Source: Xylaria sp. FL1777
Taxonomy: Eukaryota; Ascomycota; Sordariomycetes; Xylariales; Xylariaceae
Direction of reading: 5' to 3'
Assembly (NCBI GenBank): GCA_022578965.1
Contig: MU400734.1
Span: forward strand, 1 to 63,354
DNA: 63,354 bases
The position numbers and the translations under genes are program-made. Shown piece by piece: positions 45,993-60,769 of the stretch. The notes beneath the pieces are model-generated. The model was given only the letters and a program-made list of their open reading frames with translations, searched no databases and had not been told where the DNA came from. Numbering within the stretch: position 1 is the first letter of the stretch; each line of letters begins with the position of its first letter.

Positions 45993-48900
45993 TATATATA
46001 TTTATATAATAGCTACTTTATTATAATATAATATTAATAATTATTAACTTTGCATTATAAGCTAAAATAATAATTATAACGTTATATAATTATTAATTAA
46101 TAATTTTAGCAATTAACTATTTTTTTAGTTATTATATATAAATATATATATTTGTTTTTTTTTGTATAGCTTATTATTTAAATAGTTTATTAATAATTAT
46201 TTGTTATATAAAAAATAATAAGTTTTAAGTTATATTAATGCTTTTAATTAATATTAAAGTTTAAATTTTATATAGTGCTTTAATTGCTTTTATTATAGCT
46301 TAAATAATTTATTATAAAGGTTATTTTTATATAGTATTTATTTAGTTATATAGCATTATAATTGCTTTATATAGCTAAAATACTTATATAAACCGCAAAA
46401 GCTTTTTATTTTAAGGTTATTAATAAATAATAAAATTTTAAAGTAATATATATGCTATATATATTTAGCAATTATATAATACTTGTTATAATTATTATAC
46501 TTAATTAAATAAAAAAAGATTAAATGTTATATAGTAGTTTAATAAAAAAAGTAAAAAAAAATGTTAAGTATTTATATATAACTTAAAAAATAGTTATATA
46601 AAAAAAAATATAAAATTTGCAATATTTTATAATTTTTAATATTTTTTTTAAAATTAAATATATTTATTTGTTGCTTTTTTATTTATTATATAATTATTAT
46701 AATAATTTTTATATAAAAGTATTCTTTTAACTTTTTTTTTTTTTTTATTTATTTGTATAAAAGTTATTTTTACTTTTTTTTTATAAATGCTTTTATTTAT
46801 ATAGTTAGCTAGTTTATAAATATTAAGGTTTTTAATGCTTAGTTTAATGTTTTTTTTATAAACACGTTAGCTAAATTATTTTTGCTATTAATTTATTATA
46901 CTTTAAAGATTTTTTTTTTTTTATATAACTCTTTAAATAATATAATATTAATTATAAAGCGTTTCTTTTAAATAGTTTTTAGCTTTATTAAACAGTTATA
47001 TAACAATTTTAAGTTTAAATATAATATAGCAAAAATTAAAAGTATTTTTAACATAGCTATAATTTTTTAAAGCGTTATATAAAAAGCTATAATATTATTA
47101 AAGCTATTTATTATATTATATAATTTATTAGTTAGTATACTTTACGTTATTTGCTTATATTTATTAAAGTTTTAATATATAATATTTTTTTTAATTTTAA
47201 AAGCTAGGTTTTTTTTTATATAATGCTTTATTATAAATATAATAATAAATCTAAGTTATAAAGTTATATTAGTATTATTTATAAATAAACTGTTTATAAA
47301 AATAAATAGTTTTATATAGCTTAAATCTAAAAATATAAATATTAATCTATAGTTATAATTATTTATTTGCTATTTAACTTTATAGTTTAAATTTTTAATA
47401 TTTATTAATGCTAAATTAGTTATTTAAGTAATAGCTATAAAGTTATATATAGCCTTTAATTAGCAAATATTATTTATATAAGCGCTATATATACATTAAA
47501 AAACATATTACTATGTAGCATTTTTTATATAAAAGTTAATTAAGGCTAGTTAATTTGCTTAGCTTTTTTATATAAGCGTTATATTTTTTTTATATAAAAA
47601 AATAACTTAATTACTATTAAATTTAATAAAGTAATTTTATTATAAAGTTTTTTTTAGCTTTATATAAAATTTTGCTTTATATAACTTATGTTTTTTTTTT
47701 GCTAAAAATTTAAGTGTAGCAAAGCTAAATATATTATTTATTTATAAACTTATAATGCTAAATTTATATAAAAGTCCTAATATAAACAATAAACATAAGT
47801 TATACATAAAAATTACTATATTAAATTTTTTATAGTAATATTAATAATAAGTTTTAAACTAATATAGCTTTAATTTAGCTAAGCTATATAATAGTTATAT
47901 AATTTATATAATTGTTTTTTAATTATACGTATGCTTATATAATATCTTAAAGCTTACTTAAAGCGTTAAAGTTTTAAATTAATAAAAGGCTTAAAGCTAA
48001 TAATAGCTATTAGCTTATTTGCTAAATTATTAATAATTAAGTTAATATAGTTTTTTTTTTATATTATTATAGCTTTACATAATTAATTTAAACTTTTTAT
48101 ATAGCTTAGTTATTTTTTTTTTAATTTTTTATATAAAGCAAAACTTAAAAATTTAAGTATTATTATATTTATTTAAGTTATATTTTATAAACTAAAAAAC
48201 ATTTTATATAATAAAGTTATTAATTTTTATAGTGTTTAATTTTTTAAACAAAGCGCTAAAAGTACTAATAATGCTGTTTTTACGTAATTTTACTACTAAA
48301 GTGTAGTTTTATTTCTTTTTTAAAGTTAAAAACAAATTGCTAATATTTTATATAAACGCTATAAAAAAGTTCTTAGCTTTTTTAAGTCTTTTGCATTTTT
48401 TTTATATAGCTAGTTTTATAGCTAGTTTTATAATAATTATATTTTTTTTTTTATTATTTGCTAAAGTATGTTTAGTTATATAATAATATAGCTTAATTTA
48501 TATTTATTTAAAGCAAATTAAGTTATTTATAAAGTTAATAATTATGTTAAGTTTTTTAATTAATTATATTTTATATAATTTTTTTTAGCTTTACTTTTTA
48601 TGCTATATAAAAACTTTATTACGTAAAAGTAAAAATAATACTTTATATAAAGCTAGCTTATTATATTTATAAATTATATAGCTAATTTTAACTTTTGTTT
48701 GTTTTTTATAAAGCATTTTTATAGCTTTTTTAATTGCTTTAGCTTTTTGTATAATATTTAGCAAAAAAAAAAAGTCTTAATTAACCTTTAAATATGCCTT
48801 AAATATAAAAAGCGTTAAAACTAAACTATTAAACTTTGCAATATTATTTAAAGCTTTAATTATTATTTATAAAATTAACTTATTTTTTATATAATAATTT

Positions 48901-50739
48901 AGTTTAGCTTTTAGTATATTATATATATAATAAAAAAGTTTATATGTTTTTTTTATTTTATTAATAGCTTAATAAGCTTTAATAAGCATTTTTTAGTACT
49001 TTATACTTATAATTTTAGCTTAATTTTAAAATTCTTTAAATAAAAAGTTTGTGCTAAAGTTATATATAATATAGTTTAAAAGTCTTTAATATATATTAAT
49101 TTAGCACTTATATAAAGCTTTTTAAACGTTTTATGCAAACATAAATTTTAAAAATATAGCTACTTAAAATAATATAGCTATATTAATTATATATAAAACT
49201 TGCTTATTATTTATTTATATAGCATTAATTATAACTTTATAATTAAAATTGCAGTTATTTTTAATTATAAATTTAAAACAATAAAGTGCTTAGTTATATA
49301 ACTAGCAATAATAATAAAACTTTTAAATCTTTTTTAAAGTAAAGCAATTAATATTATAGCTTGCATAACTAAATATATTATATAGTTTTTTTATATAAAA
49401 GTATTTAAAACGTTTATAAAGCTTTTAAAATTTTGTTTTTATAAAATATAAACTTGCTTTATATAAGCTAATATTAAAAAATAAGTGTTTTTATTTTTAT
49501 ATAACAAAAATAGTTTTTTTGTTTTATTATATAATAATATTTTTTATATTATTAAAGTATGCTTTTAAGTAGTTAGCATTTTTTAATAAAAATAAAAAAG
49601 AAGTAAAAATATTTAAAATATAATATATAATTATATTAAAAGCGTTTTTTATTTATATAATGCTTATAGCATTTATAGTATTATTTTTGCTAAAACAAAT
49701 ATAAGCATTATTTAAAGTTTAACTAACTTTTATATAAAAATATATTTAAAAGTATGCTTTTAATTAAGCTTTTTTTACTATTAAATAATTAAAAGCGCTA
49801 GTATTTTAAAGTTTACTTTAATAGTTTATATAATAATAATTGCTTAATATAAACTAATTATATAGTATTATTGTTTTATAGTTTTAAATATTTTTTTTTG
49901 TTATATAATAAAAAAATATATTATTTATTAAATATTAAGTAGTTTAGTTATTAAATTTTTTATTAATATTTTTAGTACTATTGTTTAACTTTAGATATTT
50001 TTTGCATTTTGCTACATATAAAAAAAATTCTTTTAAAGTAAGTTTTTAGTTATAAATTATTTTGTGCAAATTAAAAAATATGTTTTTTATATAAGCTTTT
50101 TTTTAAAAGGTATAGCATATTAATTAGCAGCTTTTTTTTTAGCAAACAAAGCATTTTTTGTTTATATAAAAGTTTTAGTTTTTTTAGTTATAGCTTTAAA
50201 AGTAGTTTAGCTATTTAGTTAGTTAATTTAATAACTTTAATATAAATTTAAATTATTGCTTTTTTATATAGCTATAATTATATTTTTAGTTTATAAAATA
50301 TAATTTATTATTTTTTTATATAAAAGTTTTTGCTATATTATTTAATGCTATATATAAATATGTTTATAAATTAATAAAGAATTTTTTATATATAAGTTTT
50401 TAAAAAATTAATATTATAGCTAACTTTAATATACTTTAATATGTTTATATAACATTTATACTTAATTAAATTTTGTTTTAATAGTTAATATTAAATATTT
50501 ACTATACTTTTTTAAGCTTATTAAGCATTAATTTAAATATTTTATATAAAGCTAAATTTAAGTTTTCTTTTTTTATTTATATAAAAAAAACTATAGTTTA
50601 GTTAATTTAATATTAATTATAGTTTATATTAGTATTAAAATAAGTATTTATTATATAATATATTTTATTTTATGTTTTGTTTAAACTAATATAATTAATA
50701 AAAAAGTTCTTTATATAACTTTTTAAAATAAATAAAAAT
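45993..50739. mobile_element. internal segment of element D between A and C
   Basis: About 4.7 kb of sequence over 80 percent A+T. It lies between the two inserted elements and is assigned to D by position. No domain could be read on either strand; the apparent open frames are low-complexity Ile/Leu/Phe/Lys strings. Confidence 0.5.
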
Positions 50740-50744
50740 ATAGC

Positions 50745-50951
50745 TAATATAAACTAAAAGAAGGACTTTATATTTATGGGGTTTAGCTATAGTAGTATTC
50801 CTACTTGTGGTTATAGTAGCTTAGCTAAATAGCTATATAAGGCTTATACCTAAGGCAATTGCGTAGCAATTACTTATAAAGCCTTTTTTTTTTTAATCTA
50901 TATTATACTTTTTATGCTTAATTGCTTTACTACTTATAGTAAACCTTACTA
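50745..50951 (+). repeat. 5' LTR of element C
   Basis: Matches 59,242-59,448 with mainly transition differences and no length change. It includes a conserved inner palindrome-like word, AATTGCGTAGCAATTAC. Confidence 0.9.
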
Positions 50952-53900
50952 AATAGTAAAATGAGCTTTATAATTAATACTTTATACTTTAGTTTTTTTT
51001 TTCTGCCGGTAAGTTATGTACGCGAGATGTGGTATAGCTTTTTTATTTATATAGTTTACTGTTATTTTGTTTAAATTAGTTTTTGTAACATTTAAACTTC
51101 TTTTAGCAAAACTACGCAAAACGGATAAAGTTTAGCTTTTAGATTATATAAACTTTGTTATTTACTTTTTTTAGATTAGTTTTTATAATATTTAAAGCGC
51201 TTTTAGTACTTACTTTAATTTTTGTTAAAATTAATTCGCTAAGATTTATGCTATTTGTAGTTAATCCGTAAAAATTTACGCTGCTTGTAAGCATTAATTA
51301 TTAATTATTTATTAGCTAAATACTTTATATACCTTATATTTGCTAAATAGCTGTACTGCTTAAATATTACTATATTTAACTTTATGTTAACATTTATAGT
51401 TATATAACTTTTAGTTTTTAAAACATTAGTTTGTACTGCACTTAGCTATTTTTTGTTTGCACTAAGTTCTTTAATACGTATAATACTTAATATATTTTAT
51501 TTGATTTTATTATATTTACGTTATATTTAATTGTACTTTTAATTTTGAATTATTTGCTTTATAAAGTTATGTAACGATTTAATAAAGCAGCTAATAAGCA
51601 AGTAGCATTAACTTAATTAAGTATAAACCTAATTAAACTTAAAGAAATTTTCTAAGTTTTATAAACATGCTAATTTGTATTTATTTATATATTTGCATAT
51701 TTTAACGCATTAAATCCTAATACTACTTTATATATTTATATTTTATACTTTACGTTATTTTTTAGCTTGCATTACTTATTGCTATTAGCTTTAATAGCAA
51801 GCTAAAATAGTAAACAAAACGATTTATTAAGTAAATATTTTAATAATTTACTTTTAAATTTGCAAATAAGTACTTTATTAAATTATAAAGGTTTTAAAAC
51901 TAAATTTATTGTTAAAAATTTAATATTAGAACTTATTAAAATAGGCAAAAAACTAGTTAATTTATTAGATTAGCTGTTTAAATCTTTTAAAATAAACAAA
52001 AAACTAGCTAATTTACTAGATTAACTGCTAATGTTATATATATTTTACAGTTTATAACTATTGTGTTTTATGCTTACTTTTAAACTAGTTTGTTTTAAAA
52101 AAAGAACTTAAGACTTGCAAACTATAAGTGCTTTTCTGCTAAAAGAAATAGCTATAGCTAATACTAATATTAATGCTTTTTTTTTTGATTAAAAAGAAAG
52201 TTTATTGTTAACCCTGAAGCAAATAAGCAATAATAGAAAAACATAGCAATACTTAATAAATAAGTTAGCTAATTAAAATTAAGAAATAGTTTAAATTGTT
52301 TAAAACTAAAAAAAGCTAAATAAAAATGTTTATTATAAGCTAGATTTCTTAAAAACTAGTAAAATGTTTATTAAAGATTTAAATACTTTAAGTAAGCAAG
52401 TTAATTATTTTTAAAGAATAATAAACTAAGTTGTTAAAAGTAATAATTAAACAGAAAATATGCTAAAAGAACTTTTAAACTGCATACTTTATACTTGCAA
52501 TAATTTAGCACTGTTTTTATTAAAAATATTAGTGCTATATTAACTAGTACTAAAACAACTAGTTTTACTTTAGCTATTTTTGTTATTACTTTATATAAAT
52601 GCACTTAGTTTTAAATTATAATTGCTTTAAAAAAACAAGGCAGCTTTATTTTTAATATTTATAATAGTTACGCTTGTTAAATTAGCAAGCAACTTTTATT
52701 AAAAACTACTACAAAAATTATTATATTTAGCAACTTTTAGTTTAATAAGCATTAATTATTTTTTTGCTTTTTAGTTTAACTTTAATATTAATATAGTACT
52801 ACGTTTATTAATTAAAACTATTTAACTAGTAGTTTTTTTAGTAGTACTTTTTGCTTAAACGATAGCTTTTATGCTTTTTATATTGTTTATTGCAAGTATT
52901 ATAGCTAATATAACAATAATAATTGCGCTATTTATAATAATTAATTTTATTTTTGTTTTTAATATAAGAACTATTATTTTTATACTTATATAATTAACTG
53001 TATATAAAGTAGCACTTAAAAGTAATAGTTTTAACTAAAATAAACTATTTAAATTTCTTACTACGTATTAGTAGTTTAAAAAAGCAAAAAGTTATGCTTT
53101 TAATAGTTGTAAAAAGAAAGCTAAAGAATATATAAATATAAACGTTAACTTGAATCCGGATGATTTTTTAAATAATAATAATAGTAATAATAAAAGCAAT
53201 AAACAATCTTTTTGCAAAAATAAAGTTAATTTGCTTAGTTAAAGCAATTATACTAATTAAAGTGCTACTTTTAAAAAGAAATTAAACAGATTTATTATTA
53301 GCGGATTAAATAAGCTAAAACGTTTTAATATTAGCTATTTTAATCCTAATTAAAATAATTTTAAAAATGTTAGTATAGTTATAAATAGTAATAAACTAAT
53401 TTTTATTAATATTTATTGCTTTATAGATTGTATTTCTTTGTTCTTTAAGAACTTAAGCATTTATAACTTTAATAAAAAGCAAATATTAAAAATATTTTAA
53501 ACTTTGTTAAAAAAAACTGCAGTAATATAATAAAATAATAAATTAACATTAGTTATATATATAAGCTATTGTGTTAAAAAATTAAATAAAATATTTAACA
53601 AACTTATAATTTGATTTATAATATTTGCTTTTAAAGCAACTTAACAATTTAATAGTATTAAGCTTACTTTAGAAAATATAGCTTAAAAAAATATAACAAT
53701 AATAATTTTTATTTAAAAAAAGCTATAATATATTAAAGCAATAAAAACTTTAACTAAAAATAATAGTAATTAATAAAGCGTAATAGTTTTTATTTAAACT
53801 TATATAAATATAAATATTAAGCAATACTTTTATGCTTTTAAAAAAAAGAAATCTTTAGCTGAATATATAATTAAGGTTGCTAAAGCAAAGCTAATTTTTA

Positions 53901-56329
53901 TTGCAGCAGCAAAAAAAATGTTTTTTTATGCACATAAAAGGAAAAAGCAATACATATAACATTAATTGCTTTTGCTTAAAGGTTATAATTATAAGTTCTG
54001 TAAAAATAAATATAAGTATAAGTTAAAAAATAAAAACAAGTTTAGCAAAAATAGTAAAAATAATAATAATAAGCTTTTATAGAAAAAAAAAAAATATAAA
54101 TATAAATATAGTTATAAGTATTATTAAAATAAATATAATAAATATAAAAAGAATTATAATTAAGCTTATTTTGTAAACTTTAATTTTAAGTTTATTTTTT
54201 TTAAGTTTAAAAATTTAACTTTTTTTTTTTTAGAAAGCTTAAATAGCGTAGCTTTTGTAGTAATAAACTATAGTAATACATATAAGTACTATAAAAAGAC
54301 TTTTAACTTATTACGTAACAAAAACTAATATGCTTATAAATATACTAATTGCTTATATAAACAAATTATATTTTAGTTATTTGCTAATTTAATAACGTAT
54401 ATATATAAGCATTATTGCATTTTGTTTAATTTTTATAATTAGTTGTTTTGCTACTTAAAAATCTGTAGTACAGACAAATTATAAGCAAACTTAGCTTTAT
54501 GTTAGCTAAAAATAAGCATTTTTGCAAAAATTAAAAGCGCTAAATTTAAAGCTAAGCTAATTATATTTTGCATATATTAAGTACTTTTAGTTATTAATAC
54601 TTTAAACAACTTATTAAAATGTTTTAGCGTTAAATATTTATATTTTAAAGTAAATATATACGTTAAACTTAATAATAAAAAGGTTTAAGTATATTTAAAT
54701 ATAAGTATATTACGAAGTATTATTATATGTAAGCTTTTTAATACTTACGAACATATAATTAAACATTAAAAAGGTTAATAAGCAAAAAGAATTAAAAGCA
54801 TTAATAAAAGCTGCTTTTACTGCATATTAAAAGCTAAGTTTAAATTTTACTTATTAAAACATAATAATTATAGATTTTTTAAGCTTTTATAAATTAAAAA
54901 AAAAGCTTAAGTAGTTAAAAAAAACATAATACTTTATTTTTTGCTAAGCATTAAATGTTTAAATTTATAAAGTGCAATTATTAATTATAAAAAAGCAAAA
55001 GTAATTATAATTAATATAAATAACTTTAAAATTCTATTTTAGGTATATTTACGCGTATACTTATATATATAAAAAGTTACTTTAGCTTGCAAAGTATTTT
55101 TTAAGCTTAATGCTATAATATAAGCTTTAGCTACGTATAAACTTTTGCTTGCTAATTATAACTTTATATTTAAGCTATTTTATAAAAATAGTATAGCTGC
55201 ATTTATTAAGTTTATTACTTTTAAAAGTGTAATTTTAGCTAATTTTTTGCTTTAAATTAAAACTATACTTAAAAGTACTTATATTAATACTATTTAAAAG
55301 CAGTTTTTTAGTAACAAAGCTAAAAAAAAATCTTAGAAAGCATGTTTAAAAATAATTATGCTAGCTATAAACATTATAACTATAAATGCTTTATTTAGTA
55401 TAATACTTAAAAATACTAGCGCTAAAACTATTAATGCTATTAATACTAGCTTAAATATTACTAATAAAAGCATTTATATTTTTAATAATTTTGAGTTTTT
55501 TAATATGTTTTATATAAACAAGTTAATTAATTTAACTTTTATGCTTAAATAAATTGCTACTAATGCATATATTTTTAGCTATAACTTTAATTTTTATATT
55601 AATATAACTAATATTGCTAATGTAATAAATATGCTTAAATAAACTAGTGTTTTAATTATTAGCTTAGTTATTAACGCAATATATAGCATAATTAAAAAAT
55701 TAGCTAATTAGCTACTAAAAAAAATAAACAATGCAATAGATTTAAACGCGCTAAAACTTAAAATTTGCAAAATTATTTTTACTTTAAGAATTAAAAAACT
55801 TAATAAAAAAAACAAAGTTATATTGCTAGCTAGTTACTTTATTTATATTAGCAGAAATATAACAGCAAAAAAAATCCTACAACTAATTAACAAAATTTCT
55901 AAAATTTAATAAAACTAAAGTATTATTAACATTTTTAAAAATAAACTTATAAAAATATTTTTAGTAAACAATTAGCAAAAAACTAAATTAAACAATTAAC
56001 TTTATTTTTTAAGCATTTGCAACAAAAAAGCTATTAATTTTATTTTTAATTAGCTTTACATATAAGGTTAAATAAAATAAGTTAATAAACTTACTTTATT
56101 TGCATACTTTACTTTTGTGGTTTAAACGCAAAAAAAAAGAAAACTGCATTTATAACTAGTAATTAATTTGCAAACTTTAAACAAAATAGCTATTTTAAAC
56201 AATTATTCTTTGTTTTTTTAATTTAAAGTTATTTTATTAATTAAAAAAAAAAAGTATATAACTTATATAAACGTAACTTTTTTTTTTTACTAATTTAAAG
56301 TACATTTTAATTATTGCAACAGATTTACT

Positions 56330-56720
56330 ATTGTTAGCCCAAAAGATTTTAAACGGTTTATAGTTACATTTATAAAATTTTGCAATATATTTGCGTATAT
56401 ATAACAGTTTATAAATTGCTTATTTAAAAAGTTTAAGCACTTTTGTTATACTTTTATTAATAATATTATAATTTACTTTAATACTAAAAAAGAACACCTT
56501 TTTTATTTATATATTATTTTTAAGCTGTTTTAAAGCAAAAAAATATTTTTTTTGCTAAAAAAGTTTTTTATAGCATACTTTTTTATTAAGCTTTTAAGCT
56601 TTTAAGTAAACGCTTTTAGCATATTAACTACTAAACAAAAAGTTAAAGCAATATAAAACATTAAGTTTTTTTGTTAACTTAAAGCTTTTAAATAATACTT
56701 AAGTATTATAAGTTTTTTAC
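56330..56720 (+). pseudogene. decayed reverse transcriptase of element C
   Basis: The plus frame reads SPKDFKRFIVTFIKFCN, then the catalytic box FINNIII at 56,453-56,470, then LLKKFFIAYFFIKLLSF. The order matches Gypsy reverse transcriptase of the YVDDIVIFS type. Both catalytic Asp codons are AAT, and stops interrupt the frame, so it is dead. Confidence 0.8.
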
Positions 56721-58389
56721 GTTTATTGATTTTGTTTTACGTAAAAATTTTAAAACTATTGCAAAAATGCAAAACTACGTTGCTTAATAAAAAACGTAAG
56801 TCTAAAAGGTTTAAAGTAAATAATTCTAGCAAACATTAAGCATATTACTGCTTAACTTTTTTTAAACTTACAAAAGCTAAAAAAACATTATTTTAAGCTA
56901 TTTAAGATTTTATTTGTTTATATACTATATTGCATTATTATAACTTTAGCAAATTATTATATATATAAGTAAATATATCTTTTAAGCAAAGCTTTAGTAT
57001 TATGCTGTACTATACAAAAAATGATTACGTGTAGCAACTAAGTACTTTTATTTTTAATGCATAAATGCTTTTTGTTATATATTTAAGCAAATATATTTTG
57101 ATTTTTAAGTTGTAGTATAGTTTTTTTAAAATAAAAGTAAATTATATTATATAAGCATACAAGCATTTATATATAATAATTAAAGCGTTAAAAAACTTTA
57201 TAGTTGTTTTTACTAATTATTTTATTACTAAAAGCATTATTAACTAAACTAATCTAAACATTGCATTTATAAATTATGCTAATAAGCGCTTTATTAATGC
57301 TTTAATTTACTTTTTTTAATATAGTTTATAAGTATACTACTTGTTTAGCTATATTAACTATATACTAAATGCATTAAGTTGTTTTAAAAACATTAAAAAC
57401 TTACTTAGTATAAAAAGCAATATATAAAAAACTAATAAAAATTTTATGTTTAATAATATTTAATTAGTATTAATAAAAGCTATTATAAGTAATAAAGTAA
57501 AATTAAAGATTATTGTTAATTATAATAAAGACTTAAAGTATTATAGAACTTTAAATGTAATACGTGCAAATAGCAATAAAAACGCTGCAAATTTTTGCGC
57601 TTAAGCTATTTTTTTGCAATTATAAATAAACTGCTTTATAATATTAATAAAAAAAGCTATTATTGCCTTTATATTCTTAAAAATTAAGTTAGCAAGTTTT
57701 TTATTATAGCTTATAATAATAAACATTACTTTAGTAAAAAGCGTATAATATATAACCTTAAAGGTTTTTTTATTAAAAGAAAAACTTAAAAAGTAAAAAT
57801 ATATTTGTAGCATTATAACAATTATAAACTTTATATAACAAGTTAAAATAAACTAAATAGCAATTATTAGCTAATTTAACCTAAAGATTTTTAACTTATA
57901 AAAATAGTTATAATAAACTTTATTATAGATTTGCTTAATGTATTAATAATAAAAACTTTATAGCAATTAAATAAGTATATATATTATAATGCATTAATGC
58001 TTATAACGTATGCTATATTTAAACATATATTATTAATTCTAGGTTATAAGACATATATAGCAAAAAATTAAGGTTTTGCTTTTATTAAAATGCTTTTATT
58101 ATGTAACTAAGGCATACTAAGTGGCATTATTTCTAATTGCAACTATAAGTTTACTTCGAAGTTTTAAGTAAGTTTATAAAAAAAATATAACGTATAGCTT
58201 TTAATAATTATTGCGTACTATTTATAAAATAATAATATATTTAAGCGCAAAAATTAAACTATTAAAATTGCTATTTAGTATTATACTTTTGCTTACTTTA
58301 ATTATAATTAAATAAATATTTTTTTATTTTTGCAATAAAACTTTAATAATATATACTTAAATTTTATTAAGTTTTTATTATATAAATAA

Positions 58390-59110
58390 TTGTTTAGATT
58401 TAAACTTTTTAGTTTTAACGATATATTTATTAGTAATAATAAGTTATATAATATATTAAAGAACATTTGCTTTTTTTATAAACATTTATGCAAAAATGCT
58501 AAGTTAGCTATAAACTTTACTGCTACAAAAGCTAAATATTATTATAATAATAAGCACAAGCTTATAAAGTTTAATATTAAAAACAAAGTTTATTTAAAGC
58601 TGCATAAAAAATACTATTTTTTTAGTAACTTGTTTAAAAAATATTTATAGCAACGTATTAAACTATACAAAGTAATAAAATAAATAAATTAGCTAGCTTA
58701 TTATATTGATTTACTAAAGACTTTTAGCATATATTTTATAATTTTTGTTACATATTTTTTACTTAGCTAACAAAGTAAAAACTTATTTTATTAAACTGTA
58801 TTTTTACTTAGTTTTATTTACAATAAGCAAAACCTCAACAAAAAAAGTAATTCGTTTAAAATTAAAACCATTCTAAAGCATTATATTAATTAGACTAAAT
58901 TAGGTTTTAATTATTTAGTTAAGTAAAAAAAATATAGTTATAAAAACAACTAATAAAAATTAAAGTAGTAATTCTAATTAGCTAAAAACTTAGTTAAAGA
59001 ATACTAAGCTCGTATAAAAAAACAAGCTAAGTTAAAACTAAAAAATAAAAATAAAGCAAAAGCTATAAAGCTTATTGTTAGCAAGCAACCACATAAAAAG
59101 CTACGGAAAG
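58390..59110 (+). pseudogene. pol C-terminus and chromodomain remnant of element C
   Basis: An 86-codon stretch (58,390-58,650) is still open, but begins with a non-ATG codon. It reads AKYYYNNKHKLIKFNIKNKV, the linker after Gypsy integrase, followed by a readable IDLLKTFSIYF segment. A chromodomain pattern follows at ~58,855-59,050 (FKIKTILKHYIN, then GFNYLVKQKKYSYK), with some stops. Fusion of a chromodomain to integrase marks chromoviruses, which target heterochromatin. Confidence 0.8.
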
Positions 59111-59241
59111 TTACGCTTGCTTAGTTAATTAATTAATAAATAACTTAAATTAATTATAATTTCTAAAATAAAGATTAGTTTATATAAATAGCTAAATTAG
59201 CTTTGTTAAAATTAACAACTTTTCTTTTGTGCTTTAGCACT

Positions 59242-59448
59242 TAATACAAACTAAAAGAAAGACTTTATATTTATAAGGTCTAGCTATAATAGTATTTTTA
59301 CTTATAGCTATAATAGCTTAGTTAAATAGCTATGTAAAGCTTATGCTTAAAGCAATTACGTAGCAATTGCTTATAAAGCCTTCTTCCTTTTAATTTATAT
59401 TATACTTTTTATGCTTAATTGCTTTACTACTTATAGTAAACCTTACTA
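59242..59448 (+). repeat. 3' LTR of element C
   Basis: Pairs with the 5' LTR at identical length. It is followed directly by the target duplication atagc. Confidence 0.9.
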
Positions 59449-59453
59449 ATAGC

Positions 59454-60769
59454 ATAATATTAGTTTTTTATAATTTTAATTTATTAGTAAGCAGTAATAA
59501 ATAAACAAGCTTTATTATATAATAAGTTATATAGCTTATTTATATAGTTTTAGCTTAAATTTTAGCTTTTTTAAAAAGCAATATATTTATTAAAAAATAT
59601 AAATTTGTTTTATATAAACTTTATTAAAAGTAAGTTAAAAACCATACTTTTAATAGCTAAATTTAATATTATATAAACATATGTTTTTTGCTTTAGCGTT
59701 TATAGTAAATAATGCTAAACAAAATATTTATATACTAGTTAAAAAATTAGTTTATAGCTTGCTTTTATTATATAAAGATTAAATAGCTTAAAAGAATTCT
59801 AGTATTTAATACTTAGCTAAATTAATTATGTTTAAAATTATACATTAAAACTTAGGTTTTTAAAAAGTAATCTAATATATAAATAATTTAAAAAGTTTTA
59901 ATTATTATATAAAAAAGTATTTAACTATTAGTTTAATGTTAAAAATATTATTAATAGTTAAATAGTTATTATATAATAAATATTTAATAGTTTTTTTAAT
60001 TCTTTAATTATAAAGTTTTTATAAGTTATTTTCATAAGCTTTTAAATTATAGTTATTTTTAATGTTAAGTAAATTTTTTTTAATTTAAGGTTTTTAAACA
60101 AAACGTTTTATATGCTTTAATAAATTTTTTAAAAATAATCTTTTGTTTATTTTTTAAAAGTTTTAGTAAACTTTTTTTAAAAATAATTTAATAGTTTATA
60201 AAAATATAAATAATTAGCATAATAAAATGCTAGTTTAATATTTAGCTTAATTTTAATTATATAACTAAAATTAATTTTTTAGCTTTATATTTTAAAATTA
60301 ATTTAAATATTTATTTATTATGCGTTTATTAAAACGTTTTTAGCTAAGTTTTTATATATAAAAATAATTAGCTTTAACTTTAAAAGTGTTATAAACAGTT
60401 GTTTATTTTTTTAAAACATAATAAATTTAGCTAAATTATATAATATATTTAATTTTATATTTAAGTTATATAAGTTGCTGTTTTGCTTTTATATAATAAT
60501 ATAATTAATATATTGCTTAATGTTTATATAGCAATATAATTAAAAAAATAGCAAAATTGCTTGCTATTTTTTTTATTTTGTTTTTAGTACTAACAAATAA
60601 ATTAAAAGTCTAGTTTTTATACGTAAATAAATTAGATTTTCTTTTTTTTTTTCTTTATATATGCTTATTTTAACTAATTAAAAAAAGTAAACTAAACAAT
60701 ATATTTATATATTAAAAAAAAAACAAACATAATATAAAAAACAAATCTTTTTTTAATAAGTTAAAATAA
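59454..60769. mobile_element. internal segment of element D, right of C
   Basis: AT-rich, no readable domain; assigned to D because it lies between the insertion C and the right LTR of D. Confidence 0.5.

Larger units (their letters stand above)
50745..59448 (+). mobile_element. Ty3/Gypsy chromovirus-like element C, RIP-decayed
   Basis: Two 207-bp LTRs (50,745-50,951 and 59,242-59,448) are flanked by the duplication atagc (50,740-50,744 and 59,449-59,453). Element length is 8.7 kb. Plus-strand reading shows reverse transcriptase near 56,330-56,720 with its catalytic box as FINNIII, and a pol C-terminus with chromodomain near 58,390-59,050. Both LTR ends read TA...TA, explained by TG...CA after C-to-T and G-to-A change. 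A segment of normal composition survives at ~50,995-51,060. Confidence 0.9.

Noticed and set aside
55358..57813. Short open frames in element C (55,358-55,552 plus; 57,601-57,813 minus)
   Set aside because: Composition-driven and unrelated to the recognisable pol reading on the plus strand.
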